64,000 nt of DNA from Motiliproteus sp036960175 (GTDB lineage Bacteria > Pseudomonadota > Gammaproteobacteria > Pseudomonadales > Balneatricaceae): contig JBALWH010000005.1 of the NCBI GenBank assembly GCA_036960175.1, positions 62,001 through 126,000 of the forward strand. The letters run 5' to 3'. The translations under genes and the position numbers were made by a program. The stretch's first letter is position 1. Each line of letters begins with the position of its first letter. The notes below the pieces were generated by a model, which saw only the letters and a list, made by a program, of their open reading frames with translations, did no database searches and was not told where the DNA came from. Shown piece after piece: positions 53,919 to 62,483 of the stretch.

Positions 53919-54115
53919 TTAGCCTGCCGCAGGTGGCTTGCACCGGCAAAAAACCTCCCGTGGTATTTTTATGAAGGATATCGATACGGCCATAATCGGC
54001 TGAGGGCAGGACCGGTGGCTTTTCCTGCTGCATAGAGGCTTCGTACGACAATCGGATTTCGCCACTGAGCACACTGCAAATTAGATTATCGTAACCGTTA
54101 AGCAAGGTATCAGCG

Positions 54116-55018
54116 TTAATTTAACATCAGCTCTGTGTCGCAGCTGAACGCTCTGGGCAGCTGAGTCACAGGGTCAATAAATCGTAGACCTTTTGCCAGT
54201 AGTTGTAACGGTTGAGCATAATTATCAGGCGATTCTGGCTGTAAATCTGGATAGTACCTGTCGTGCATTATCGTCCAGCCCAGCGTCTGCATATGAACGC
54301 GTAACTGATGCGTTTTTCCGGTAATCGGTTTTAATTCAAACAGTGCTTTATCACCCAACCGCTGCAAGCAGCGAATCACCGAATGGCTGTTGGGCTCCCC
54401 TTCGATAACCTGCATCAGAAAGCGCGGCTCCGACACCCCCAGGCGATTGATTACCTCCCATTCTCGGCCGATCAGTGATTTTTCTGCCTTCTCCCCAGTA
54501 TTGATCTTGGCGATTGCCTGATACGTTTTGTCTATTTGACGCGTTTCAAATAGATGATGGTAACGGTGGCAGGTCTCTGGATTAACTGAAAACATCACCA
54601 ACCCAGCCGTGGCTCTATCTAAGCGGTGTAGGGCTTGTAGTTTCACCATCCCGGTTTTTTCTCGCAACCTGCTTTGCAGGCACTCATTGACATAACGCCC
54701 ACCGGGTGTGACCGGAAGGAAAGGGGGTTTATAGGCCACCAAAAGCTGCTCATCCTGAAAAAGGATCTTCTCTTTGAACGGAATAACAGGCTCGCATTCG
54801 ACCTCACGATAGTAATAAATGCGCTGCTGTGGCTGGTAGGGAGACTCGGCGGTAATTAAAGAACCATCGTGACAGTGAATTTTGCCGTCGGCTGCGCGCT
54901 GCAGCCAAATCTGAGGGGCAATAGCGGGGAATTTTACGATCAAGTATTCCAATACCGTTTCAACACCCGGATTCACCTGTGGCAGAGAAAGCTTTGACGG
55001 GGAGTTGGATATGGCCAT
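54116..55018 (-). CDS. RluA-family pseudouridine synthase
   Basis: The 300 residues from the ATG at 55018 (GGAAG site five bases ahead) contain the RluA catalytic domain: LLVAYKPPFLPVTPGG, HRLDRATAGLVMFS with the catalytic aspartate, DKTYQAIAK and ITGKTHQLRVHM. The N-terminus has a short S4-like segment (QIWLQRAADGKIHCHDG). Target RNA and position are unknown; family members modify rRNA or tRNA. It stands alone. Four upstream in-frame codons were rejected. Confidence 0.88.
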   Translation of the reverse strand: MAISNSPSKLSLPQVNPGVETVLEYLIVKFPAIAPQIWLQRAADGKIHCHDGSLITAESPYQPQQRIYYYREVECEPVIPFKEKILFQDEQLLVAYKPPFLPVTPGGRYVNECLQSRLREKTGMVKLQALHRLDRATAGLVMFSVNPETCHRYHHLFETRQIDKTYQAIAKINTGEKAEKSLIGREWEVINRLGVSEPRFLMQVIEGEPNSHSVIRCLQRLGDKALFELKPITGKTHQLRVHMQTLGWTIMHDRYYPDLQPESPDNYAQPLQLLAKGLRFIDPVTQLPRAFSCDTELMLN

Positions 55019-55350
55019 GACAGCTTCCAAATGATGGATGATAACAAAGTGTGCCGCTCACATGTGGCACAGCCTTTAAAGCCATCAACGATTAAGTGAA
55101 TATCTGCACCGTTGCTGATAGCAGCGTTATCTCGCTTCGCTCGGCTCGACCCCCCAACCAACTGATATTGAAAAACCGATATAAAACGAGTGATCCAGAA
55201 CCCCATCAATACCACAAACAAACACCTCCGAAAGACAAGTTTGTCGACCTTTGGCCGATAACCCCCCCTATGTAAGATAAATCACTTCTTACAGCGTAAT
55301 AAAAGTTGGATCGATCTATACTCACCTAAAATAAGACTTGGGATGTAGTC
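55019..55350. other. Intergenic region before the subtilase, no gene seen
   Basis: It is the shared upstream region of two divergent genes. No supported reading frame is present. A small inverted repeat (GACAA-GT-TTGTC) lies near 55236, and an A/T-rich stretch near 55320 could hold the promoter of the protease gene. Confidence 0.35.
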
Positions 55351-56727
55351 ATGAAACAAATACACCAACCTATAATATTTGCCCCCCCCTTTGTAGCGCT
55401 CTGTTTCCTGCTTTTTGGAGGAATCGCTCAAGCGGCACCTTTTTCTAAGGATTTAGCCTATAAAGAAGCGAAAACTCATCCTTCCTGTGTCTTGGGATTC
55501 ACGACATCATCGGCCTTCAAACCCTGCCGAGTATTAGTACAATTTGCTGATTACATCGCCCCTAGCAATGGCGTTGATATTATTCATCGTCGAGGGGGGA
55601 AGATTTTCCATAGCTTTAAAAAGATCCGTGGCGCGGCGGTCTTTGTTCCAAATTACAATGCCTGGGTAGCACTGCGCAGTGATGCGGCCATCAAGAGAAT
55701 AATTCCTGACCGAGAAGTCCACGTCATCGCCAAACCTGCTAACCCCGGCAATAAAAACAAAGGAGCTACGGGTGAACAGCTACCAAAAGGTGTCGAACGA
55801 ATCGGAGCCAACAACAGCCTCTATAAGGGTTCGGGAGTCGGCATTGCGATACTTGATACCGGTGTAGATATAAACAATGCAGACCTTTCTATTGCCTCTG
55901 ATTGCTACACCAGCTTTGCAGATAACTGCAACGACATACACGGTCATGGAACTCATGTATCAGGCATCTCAGCAGCGATTGAAGGCAACAATATCGGGGT
56001 AATCGGGGTCGCACCGGAGGCTCAGATTCACGCAGCTAAGGTTCTCGATGACACCGGCTCCGGCAGCGACGCATCAATAATTGCAGGCTTGGAATGGGTA
56101 CTGGATCAAAAGAATTCTGGCGCTGCAATTCACGTCGCTAATATGAGTTTAGGACGCCCTGGAAGCATCGGTGATAACCCCCTGCTCCATCAGGCGATCA
56201 TTAACTTAACTGACGCTGGCGTCAGCGTTGTGGTTGCCGCTGGCAACTCATCGACAGCAGTAGTTTCCGGCCAAATACCTGCCGCCTATCCAGAGGTCAT
56301 CGCGGTAGCCAGCACCACAGCAGAAACCGGTAACAATAGATGCAACCGACTGAACAATGCCATTGCCGCCGACACCGCATCCTATTTCACCACTGATGGC
56401 ACAGGTGTGCTTATATCGGCACCGGGTGCGGCACGAGAAGATGTAAACAGAGGCTGTCGTATATCCTCTATCGGCATTCTATCCTTGCAGCCCGGTGGTG
56501 GCACTGCGCGAATGAGCGGCACCAGTATGGCTGCTCCCCACGTTGCTGGGGTGGTTGCACAACTCATCGATAGAAATGGGACAACGGATACCGTAACGAT
56601 CAAATCACAACTAACCTCGGGGGCTGAGCTAGTGGGAAGCGCACCTTACAATTCGCCAACATCCGGTTATAGTTTTGATGGCATCCGCGAAGGTATTTTA
56701 TCCAGCTGTGGCAGCGTCGGCTGTTAG
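55351..56727 (+). CDS. Secreted subtilisin-like serine protease (S8)
   Basis: The 458 residues begin with a signal peptide (about 1-29, ending AQAA). A propeptide of inhibitor I9 type (about 65-130) follows and then the catalytic domain. The triad is D169 in AILDTGVD, H199 in HGHGTHVSG and S392 in SGTSMAAPHVAG. Five or more cysteines in the mature domain suggest disulfides, in keeping with an extracellular protease. There is no C-terminal secretion domain. It stands alone; a long inverted repeat lies 50 bases past its end. Confidence 0.92.
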   Translation: MKQIHQPIIFAPPFVALCFLLFGGIAQAAPFSKDLAYKEAKTHPSCVLGFTTSSAFKPCRVLVQFADYIAPSNGVDIIHRRGGKIFHSFKKIRGAAVFVPNYNAWVALRSDAAIKRIIPDREVHVIAKPANPGNKNKGATGEQLPKGVERIGANNSLYKGSGVGIAILDTGVDINNADLSIASDCYTSFADNCNDIHGHGTHVSGISAAIEGNNIGVIGVAPEAQIHAAKVLDDTGSGSDASIIAGLEWVLDQKNSGAAIHVANMSLGRPGSIGDNPLLHQAIINLTDAGVSVVVAAGNSSTAVVSGQIPAAYPEVIAVASTTAETGNNRCNRLNNAIAADTASYFTTDGTGVLISAPGAAREDVNRGCRISSIGILSLQPGGGTARMSGTSMAAPHVAGVVAQLIDRNGTTDTVTIKSQLTSGAELVGSAPYNSPTSGYSFDGIREGILSSCGSVGC

Positions 56728-56779
56728 GTCGCCACTCAACTGACCCGAATCACTGTCACCAAAGGTAAGACCAACCGAC

Positions 56780-56822
56780 CTAGCCCTTCTGACTGCGCCC
56801 ATGAAGCAGTCAGAAGGGCTAG
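56780..56822. terminator. Perfect 17-bp inverted repeat after the subtilase
   Basis: CTAGCCCTTCTGACTGC at 56780-56796 and its exact complement at 56806-56822 form a long stem with a nine-base loop. No T-run follows, so it may be a bidirectional or factor-dependent terminator, or simply a repeat element. Confidence 0.55.
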
Positions 56823-57043
56823 CCTGTCCGTTATAGATATCCGCAAAAAACTCATACCCACGGCACAGCTACAACCGAAGAAAACCCGTCTCATTTTTGA
56901 TCTATTCTAAAATCACGCTATCTTATTTATGTACTCAGTTGAGAGGAAGAGTCGAACGCGGTTCCTGTGTGTTGCGAACAAACGTTGTCATAGGGTTAGG
57001 GATCTCGATCCTCACATTTACTACATAACGAGGAGTGACAACA

Positions 57044-57181
57044 ATGGCTGGTAAATTCGAGCTTTATAAAGACAAGGCGGGGGTAATTTCGCTTCCGGCT
57101 AAAGGCAGGTAACGGCACAAACATTGGTTCTTCAGAAGGCTAAAAAGACAAAGCGGGGCCAATAACGGCATCGCATCTGTT
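57044..57181 (+). pseudogene. Decayed DUF1508 (YegP-like) gene
   Basis: GAGGAG and an ATG open MAGKFELYKDKAGVISL, a typical DUF1508 start, but the frame stops at 57107-57109. The family sequence resumes in another frame as AGNGTNIGSSEG, meets a stop, passes KDKAG, and continues after a further shift as NNGIASV. At least two frameshifts and a stop have broken the gene. Intact homologs are about 60-110 residues long. Confidence 0.75.
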
Positions 57182-57198
57182 ACCCCCCTCTGGATGAA

Positions 57199-57226
57199 TG
57201 ATCCGCCCCATCATTTTTGGACACCC
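57199..57226. mobile_element. Possible solo IS3-like end
   Basis: TGATCCGCCCCA followed by TTTTTGGACACCC resembles the terminal sequence of IS3-family insertion sequences. A second copy of the pattern lies at 62883. No transposase gene is nearby. The surrounding gap 56823-57332 otherwise holds only the DUF1508 remnant. Confidence 0.3.
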
Positions 57227-57332
57227 AGCTAAGGGAGTAAAATCGCAATAAACAAATATCTCCTAAGCCACTCCTCCTCAACATCCCCCTCCTTCGTAGA
57301 GTGGCCTGCAACCATTTTCCTCCGGTATAAAT

Positions 57333-57440
57333 CAAGCCACTGTGACCACAGCGCGATCAGACGACCGCCCGGTACTCACATTTTCTAACCGCGCCTGTAG
57401 CTCAGTTGGATGGGGTAGCAAGCCCGACTTAGGAAACAAA
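57333..57440 (+). repeat. tRNA-half-containing repeat, copy 1
   Basis: CAAGCCACTGTGACC opens the unit, CCCGGTACTCACATTTTC leads into TAACC, and GCGCCTGTAGCTCAG at 57391 resembles the acceptor and D-stem 5' part of a tRNA(Arg)-type gene. The tail after GGGGTAGC differs from the other copies. No complete cloverleaf is present. Confidence 0.8.
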
Positions 57441-57601
57441 AACAGAGCTCTGAAGAACGCCATTCACCACCCAATATTCACTGAACCTTTTTTGTGGAAG
57501 TTGTGACTCACCCTTTGAGTTTGTTGGCAGCACCGTCCTTTTACGGACGCAGATGTGACAAGCAAACAATGAAACAAGAGTACAATTTAGAGGAAAACTA
57601 T

Positions 57602-58060
57602 ATGGAAAATATAGATAAATTAACTATTAGCATAATGGTTCTAACGATGTTCTGTAGCCAGACTTATGCGGCCGGATTTGTAAAATATGATGGTATTAAG
57701 GGTGAGTCTATACCTGCGCAAAACCAGAATCACAAGAAGTGGATAAACCTCGATTCCATCAGTATGCCCCTGGAAAAGGCGCCTCACTACGCAACTGAGC
57801 GGAGTGTAGAGCGCTTTCCAAAGCGTACCGGCATGGAATGGGACAATGTCCGTAATAAATCATGGAAAGGCGGTTCAGCAGGAGTCCCTAGTGACCGTCC
57901 GACGGAAGAAGTATCCTTCTATTTCAATAAAATTTCTGCCAGACAGGCATTTCCAGGATCTGCACCACATCCCTTGCCAGCTCCCAATAAGCGGATCACG
58001 ACGCCCAATAAGCCTCAAACCATCGGCCTGTTATTGCCTGCTGTGCAAAAGGCACGCTAA
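57602..58060 (+). CDS. Orphan Hcp-like secreted protein
   Basis: The 152 residues start at the ATG at 57602 (GAGG site); the 36 upstream in-frame codons have no start signal. A signal peptide (about 1-23, SQTYAA) precedes FVKYDGIKGESIPAQN and HKKWINLDSIS, which resembles the start of type VI secretion tube (Hcp) proteins. The rest diverges and the end is rich in proline. No other type VI genes are in the window. It lies between repeat copies 1 and 2. It may be a secreted Hcp-like protein or a recombined remnant. Confidence 0.5.
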   Translation: MENIDKLTISIMVLTMFCSQTYAAGFVKYDGIKGESIPAQNQNHKKWINLDSISMPLEKAPHYATERSVERFPKRTGMEWDNVRNKSWKGGSAGVPSDRPTEEVSFYFNKISARQAFPGSAPHPLPAPNKRITTPNKPQTIGLLLPAVQKAR

Positions 58061-58149
58061 TCAATTCTTTAAAGATGATCAGGGGCTTGTTTCAAGCCCC
58101 TCCCTTTACTTATCGATTGCCATACAACCTACAAAGGCTTACCCCTCCC

Positions 58150-58256
58150 ACACTGTGACCACAGGGTGACCAAACACCCGCCCGGTACTCACATTTTCTA
58201 GCCGCGCCTGTAGCTCAGCTGGATGGGGTAGCCTGTTCCGCATAGGAAATAACAAG
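58150..58256 (+). repeat. tRNA-half-containing repeat, copy 2
   Basis: The same order as copy 1 with CACTGTGACC, CCCGGTACTCACATTTTC, GCGCCTGTAGCTCAG at 58204 and GGATGGGGTAGC. It then runs into TGTTCCGCATAGGAAATAAC, where TTCC and GGAA could pair. The gap 58061-58329 has no supported gene. Confidence 0.85.
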
Positions 58257-58329
58257 CTTGCTGTCAATGGCCGTAAGTGAAAGCGACGTTGCTTGCCTCG
58301 CTTAGCTCGATTCAAAACCACGGAGGTTC

Positions 58330-58881
58330 TCAATGCTTCAGATAGATACAAAGCCTCAAATACCCGATGACAGATAAACTACCCCAGATAACTTCCAGCA
58401 GAAAAACAGGCCAATTTTGATCAAAATACAATTTAGGCAAAAGAGTAAAAGCGGCATATGCACCAAACAGAAAATAGGCCTTTCGGGAAAGCTGCCGTGC
58501 TGCAAACCGCCAATAAGATAGACAAAAAGCAGCAACGGAACTCCATGCCAGAATATCAATCCCCGTCCGACCAAATAGCACGAGAGCAAGCACTCCCGTA
58601 CAGAACATGATACATACAAGGATGAAAATACGACGATTGCTAACGTTCAGATTTGGCAATTGAAAGTGATATATTGCGGCTAGACTCACTAATGCCCAAA
58701 AACCATTGATCAGCACCGGTTGCCATGATGTAAGCATGGCTGACGAAAGAGCAACAAGCACCGCAGCGAGAAAGTTTGCCCAATAATAACCCTGCTCCGG
58801 CTGGCGCTTCAGAACAGATAACCAGCCGTGTGCCAGTATGTAAAAAGCAGTTCCCATCCAACCTAAAGTGAGTTCAAACAC
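58330..58881 (-). CDS. CBU_0592-like small membrane protein
   Basis: The 183 residues begin with GTG, which overlaps the stop of the next gene upstream (TAGTG). About six hydrophobic helices are visible. The first half (GWMGTAFYILAHGWLSVL, YYWANFLAAVLVALSSAM, WALVSLAAIYHF) resembles the CBU_0592 family of small membrane proteins of unknown function; the second half (ARQLSRKAYFLFGAYA, LEVIWGSLSVIGY) may be a second copy of the same unit. It is the third gene of an unrecognised three-gene set with a periplasmic solute-binding-like protein. Confidence 0.6.
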   Translation of the reverse strand: MFELTLGWMGTAFYILAHGWLSVLKRQPEQGYYWANFLAAVLVALSSAMLTSWQPVLINGFWALVSLAAIYHFQLPNLNVSNRRIFILVCIMFCTGVLALVLFGRTGIDILAWSSVAAFCLSYWRFAARQLSRKAYFLFGAYAAFTLLPKLYFDQNWPVFLLEVIWGSLSVIGYLRLCIYLKH

Positions 58882-59894
58882 TAATTGACCTTTAGGTGCA
58901 TATTACGTACATGAAGTTCTAGACCGGCATGGGGACCATCAACTATATGCACGATGGAGTAGTGCATCATGCCATCAAAAATCTTTTCTGTTTTATGAGG
59001 TTTTAAGACAACATCATCCCAGCTCAGCACAACCGCCCGGCTACCTTGAGGAACAACATAAAAAAGCTTATCGCCCTCTGGGCTCAACTCATAACCGGTT
59101 ATAACAGGAAACCCCTCGGCAGGAATGAGCCGGACATAGCCACTGCCACCCCCTGTCTTAGGGCTGTTCAGAATCTGATCGATCATGCCTTGCCGCTTCA
59201 GCGTTTCCAGCGCGGTATTAAAGTCTGCGATGAAGGATTCACCCTCAAGTGTTTTTGGAGCAATCAAATGAACAGCGTCTCTGGAGCGGTACTCATCCAA
59301 TAATTTGAACTCATGAATTCTATGTGGGAAGTATTCCTGTATCAGTTTACGAGCGACCTCTACACTCATAGGCAATAAGTCAATTTCGCCCTTTACAAGC
59401 CCAGTCAGCGCCTGTATTTCACTATTGAAAACCCTTGCTTTATCAAGCATAAAAGTAAGATTCTCACCATAACTATAACCAGCAACCCGACCAATACGAA
59501 GTCGATTAATATCAACCCTTTCAGGATCTACTTCCCCACGAGTTGAATAAAAAACACCGTTTTCAACCTTCATAAGAGGAGCAGAAAACAGAACCTCATT
59601 AGCCCGTTTCTGTGTGCGAAAATAAGGAAAGCTCGCCTTGATACCGCCTTTCATAATCTGCTGGTAGCTAAAGTAATAATCAAGTTCTTGCCAGTCAGGT
59701 TCTATTTCCATCTGATAGTAAATCAGCTGCACAATGCGTGAGGCTGTTCCGAGCTCCTGCCCCAATTTGTTCACGTAAGGCGGCCAGTGAGCCGTATATA
59801 CCTCAGAAGGAGTAAAAGGCTTAGCCTGGATTGGGGTTGACCAAAGGACCGAGGCAAGTAAACAGATCAACAATGAGTTAACGATTTTTGGCAT
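58881..59894 (-). CDS. Periplasmic type 3 solute-binding-like protein with C-terminal extension
   Basis: The ATG at 59894, with GGGAGG eight bases ahead, gives 337 residues with a signal peptide (about 1-24, PIQAK). Residues 25-245 resemble the SBP_bac_3 fold (EVYTAHWPPYVNKLGQELGT, PYFRTQKRANEVLFSAPL, GRVAGYSYGENL, LIAPKTLEGESF). The last 90 residues form a separate strand-rich extension (GGGSGYVRLIPAEGFPVITG at its start). It overlaps the upstream gene by 17 bases and the downstream GTG by one, so the three genes are coupled. No ABC transporter genes are adjacent; a sensor or accessory role is inferred. Confidence 0.7.
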   Translation of the reverse strand: MPKIVNSLLICLLASVLWSTPIQAKPFTPSEVYTAHWPPYVNKLGQELGTASRIVQLIYYQMEIEPDWQELDYYFSYQQIMKGGIKASFPYFRTQKRANEVLFSAPLMKVENGVFYSTRGEVDPERVDINRLRIGRVAGYSYGENLTFMLDKARVFNSEIQALTGLVKGEIDLLPMSVEVARKLIQEYFPHRIHEFKLLDEYRSRDAVHLIAPKTLEGESFIADFNTALETLKRQGMIDQILNSPKTGGGSGYVRLIPAEGFPVITGYELSPEGDKLFYVVPQGSRAVVLSWDDVVLKPHKTEKIFDGMMHYSIVHIVDGPHAGLELHVRNMHLKVN

Positions 59895-61125
59895 ACCAGT
59901 AGCCTCCCAATAACAATACGATGGTAGCGACACTTAGCATCAACAAACTATCTGTTTCCCAACTGGCAATTTCGGTCAGAAAACCAGAAGGCTCCAAATC
60001 GCGATAACCTAGTATTGCACTTGATGTATAAGCACGACTGTACTCTGAAAGAGAAATAGCTAGATCAAACAAGCTGACAAAACCAATTCCTACCAATATC
60101 AGATCCGTATAAAAGGTACTTTTCTCTGAACGTGATGTGTGAATATCTTTGAGTCGGCTTGAACATATATCTAAAAGCCTATTCGAATTTTCACTTAGCT
60201 TATCGAAATCCCATCCAGCAAGAATCTCTTCTAGCAGATCTTTTTTGTTCCTCTTAAAGTACTTCAAGCTCTGCTGATAAGAACAATAATGCATTCTTGT
60301 GATTGCACGAATTCCATCCAGAATCTTCTCTGCACTACGGGTATTATTCTCCAGATAGGTATCAGAAATAGCTCTGTATAGGTGTGTATTGCAGACATCC
60401 TGAACCGCATACACATATTGCGCTAAACACATGGCTTCGAGCATATACTCCAGCTCTCGTTCTTCCTGCTCAACAAGTACGTAATTAAGCCAGGAAAGCG
60501 CATGATCTTTGTCGCCCCGTATAATGTCATCGGCATCCTCCGGGCACGGGGTATTACTCAGCCAATGCTTAATTAGCGTTGCGTTTCCTTTGACCTCTGA
60601 GCCTTTAAGGCGCATTAAACGGGCAGTCCAGAGCTGTTCAACCTCATTATCTTCGGCAAAAGGCTTATTCATATCCGCAAAGCCCGTAAGCTGGCCTACG
60701 GGCTCCAAGTATGAGGGCTGGACATCAGTGGGGAGTGTCTTTAATAGAGGGTAAAGAGTTTCTCTGTAAAATCGGCTAATCAGCTCTGTAGTCGTGTGCT
60801 GAACACGCTCTTCCAGTCGGGCATCATTAACTTCATCTAAGTGAAACTGGATCGCTACGACGCTCATGCAGTTACTATAAACCTGCACCTCAAGTTTCGC
60901 CTTCTGCTCTGGATAATCCTGTTTCAACCTGAACAAACAAAGAGTATTTCTGTCATCTTCATTAATTTTTTCATAGGCTTTTTCATTGCGAAATTTCTGC
61001 ACACTAATTAGAGGGGCTGCCTTCACAAGGCTTTCAAGAAAAGCCTTATAGCCCGTACTTTGCTCGTTAACACCCACCTTCAGGTTAAGATGACTTCGAA
61101 TCGGAGTGAGAGTAATTAACTGCAT
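59878..61125 (-). CDS. Unrecognised protein with two C-terminal membrane helices
   Basis: I do not recognise this 415-residue protein. An AGGGAAG site precedes the ATG. The first 330 residues are soluble, charged and mainly helical (ERVQHTTTELISRFYRETL, EEILAGWDFDKLSENSNRL). Two hydrophobic helices lie at about 345-365 and 392-410, joined by a short polar loop, so most of the protein probably faces the cytoplasm. It is the first gene of a coupled trio with the solute-binding-like and CBU_0592-like genes, flanked on both sides by tRNA-half repeats. The layout suggests a signalling or transport-like complex of unknown type. Confidence 0.65.
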   Translation of the reverse strand: MQLITLTPIRSHLNLKVGVNEQSTGYKAFLESLVKAAPLISVQKFRNEKAYEKINEDDRNTLCLFRLKQDYPEQKAKLEVQVYSNCMSVVAIQFHLDEVNDARLEERVQHTTTELISRFYRETLYPLLKTLPTDVQPSYLEPVGQLTGFADMNKPFAEDNEVEQLWTARLMRLKGSEVKGNATLIKHWLSNTPCPEDADDIIRGDKDHALSWLNYVLVEQEERELEYMLEAMCLAQYVYAVQDVCNTHLYRAISDTYLENNTRSAEKILDGIRAITRMHYCSYQQSLKYFKRNKKDLLEEILAGWDFDKLSENSNRLLDICSSRLKDIHTSRSEKSTFYTDLILVGIGFVSLFDLAISLSEYSRAYTSSAILGYRDLEPSGFLTEIASWETDSLLMLSVATIVLLLGGYWYAKNR

Positions 61126-61225
61126 AATATCTTCCCTGAGAATTTGACTCCATTCTAAAGAAAACTCAATTTGCCAGATAGTTAAATCCCCACAACCAGG
61201 ATAAAACCCTCACATCCCCTCCGGT

Positions 61226-61371
61226 ACTGTGACCACAGCGAGACCAGACGACCGCCCGGTACTCACATTTTCTAACCGCGCCTGTATCTCAGTTGGACGG
61301 GGTAGCCTGTTCCGCATAGGAAATAACAAGTTAGGGAATATGGGTGTAAGAAAGGAGTGGCTCGCCTGGAG
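61226..61371 (+). repeat. tRNA-half-containing repeat, copy 3 (long form)
   Basis: ACTGTGACCACAGCGAG, CCCGGTACTCACATTTTC, CGCGCCTGTATCTCAG and GGGGTAGC are followed by TGTTCCGCATAGGAAATAAC and CAAGTTAGGG. It continues with GGGTGTAAGAAAGGAGTGG and CGCCTGGAG, matching copy 4. One base of the tRNA-like part differs (TATCTC for TAGCTC). Confidence 0.85.
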
Positions 61372-61644
61372 GCTGTTAGCCTAGCCCCAAAAAAGCAACT
61401 ATCGGATAACCCTGTACTGAAAAAACAATCTCCAAAACGCAAAAAAGCCGCCTGTTATGGCAGCTTCTTTATCGAGTCCTTCATGGCTACCCACCGATTC
61501 CATTTGGTGGCACTTCCGATGTGTCCGTGTAGCTTGGAATCTATTCTGCCCTAGCCATTAATCAACATCTATAGGAATAATTCCTATATTGCCGCATTGC
61601 GGAAAACTTTCTTATCACAGCGCAGCTGCCGGCACTTAGCCAGT
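61372..61644. other. Spacer between repeat copies 3 and 4
   Basis: The only frame here (plus strand, to 61554) has no ribosome site and a composition unlike a protein. AAGCCGCC-TGTTAT-GGCAGCTT near 61447-61468 is a hairpin with one mismatch that may be a terminator. I see no supported gene. Confidence 0.4.
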
Positions 61645-61784
61645 CAAGCCACTGTGACCAGACGACCACCCGGTACTCACCTTTTCTAACCGCGCCTGTA
61701 GCTCAGGTGGATGGGTTAGCGTGTTCCGCATAGAAAATAACAAGTTAGGTGGTGTGGGTGTGTATAAGGAGTGGCGCCTGGAGT
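61645..61784 (+). repeat. tRNA-half-containing repeat, copy 4 (long form)
   Basis: CAAGCCACTGTGACC, then GACGACCACCCGGTACTCAC, GCGCCTGTAGCTCAGG, GGGTTAGC and TGTTCCGCATAGAAAATAAC, CAAGTTAGGT and a tail GGTGTGGGTGTGTATAAGG. It lacks about 12 bases (CACAGCGAG-like) present in copies 1-3, as does copy 5, so two subfamilies exist. Confidence 0.85.
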
Positions 61785-61822
61785 GCAGGACTAACAGGGA
61801 CATCTGAGGACTGGTAAGTGGC

Positions 61823-61989
61823 CCTGGAGTCTACCTAATAACCGCTATAAGCAATTGATTAACTAAGATAACAACCAGGAATGTTTTAACAACCGCTCCC
61901 AAAAGCACCCCTAAATAAAATTCTTACCTCTCGATAAGGCTCATTCCTCCCCTACCCTGACCGGCAGGAAACGACACAAAGCAGCCGCT
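61823..61989. repeat. Second repeat family, copy 1
   Basis: About 165 bases starting CCTGGAGTCTACCTAATAAC are repeated at 63094-63259 with over 90 percent identity by eye. Shared landmarks are AACAACCAGGAATGTTTT, CCTCTCGATAAGGCTC and CCGGCAGGAAACGACAC. No gene lies within it. Confidence 0.85.
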
Positions 61990-62054
61990 TTGAAAAATCC
62001 ATTCGAGCCTGGCGCGCTTGTTCTTGCAGAAAAAATCGATACCCGACAGCTGAA

Positions 62055-62483
62055 CTACTTCACTTCATATCGCTTCATCACAGCCTCGTCATAGGAGACC
62101 CTCTGCTCCGCGTTGAGCACACGGCGCATCACCACCAGATGATCATGGCGCAGGCGCATGATCTCTCTTTTGGCATTCATCAGCTCATCGATTTTCTTGT
62201 GTATCTCTGAAAGACTGGCGTCGTCGCGGACTGTCAGGGTATTCAGTTCTCTCAGTACCTGTGCTTCCCTGGCCTTGAATGGAGCCTGGTCGTCCTCCAG
62301 CTTATGGTGCATGGCGTTCACTTGGTCCCATTGGCTTTTGCTGAGGGTTTTCGACCAGTGTGCGGTGATGTGGTGGCCCTCTTTTTCAGTATCTGCATCT
62401 GCGCAGACTGATAGGGCTGACAGGAGGCTGATGATTGCAGCATAGGCGAACAACTTGGCTATCGGGCTGTGCTTCTGGTTCAT
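62055..62483 (-). CDS. Spy/CpxP-like periplasmic protein
   Basis: AAGGA precedes the ATG. A signal peptide (about 1-30, ending SVCADAD) leads to a helical, charged mature domain of about 112 residues: WSKTLSKSQWDQVNAMHHKL, FKAREAQVLRELNTL, LRHDHLVVMRRVLNAEQRVSYDEAV. This resembles the Spy/CpxP or heavy-metal-sensor helical proteins, which act as periplasmic chaperones or metal sensors. The usual LTxxQ motif is only partly kept (LNAEQR). It is the sole gene between the two copies of the second repeat family. Confidence 0.65.
   Translation of the reverse strand: MNQKHSPIAKLFAYAAIISLLSALSVCADADTEKEGHHITAHWSKTLSKSQWDQVNAMHHKLEDDQAPFKAREAQVLRELNTLTVRDDASLSEIHKKIDELMNAKREIMRLRHDHLVVMRRVLNAEQRVSYDEAVMKRYEVK

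Noticed and set aside
53905..54105. Minus-strand 66-codon frame after the small hypothetical
   Set aside because: It begins with TTG, has no ribosome site and overlaps the end of a better gene.
57391..57430. A functional tRNA(Arg) gene in repeat copy 1 or the others
   Set aside because: Only the acceptor 5' strand and D-stem start are present; no anticodon arm, T-arm or matching 3' acceptor strand follows in any copy.
58020..58060. DUF1559-like pilin signature at the end of the Hcp-like protein
   Set aside because: GLLLPAVQKAR resembles a planctomycete pilin phrase, but it lies at the C-terminus without a pilin helix start, so chance is likelier.
61268..61337. Integron attC site in the repeats
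   Set aside because: CTAAC and GTTAG ends are inverted, but the R/Y consensus is imperfect, the inner arms are not complementary, gene orientations are mixed and no integrase is in the window.
61357..61554. Small plus-strand gene between repeat copies 3 and 4
   Set aside because: It starts within the repeat tail, lacks a placed ribosome site and contains a terminator-like hairpin.
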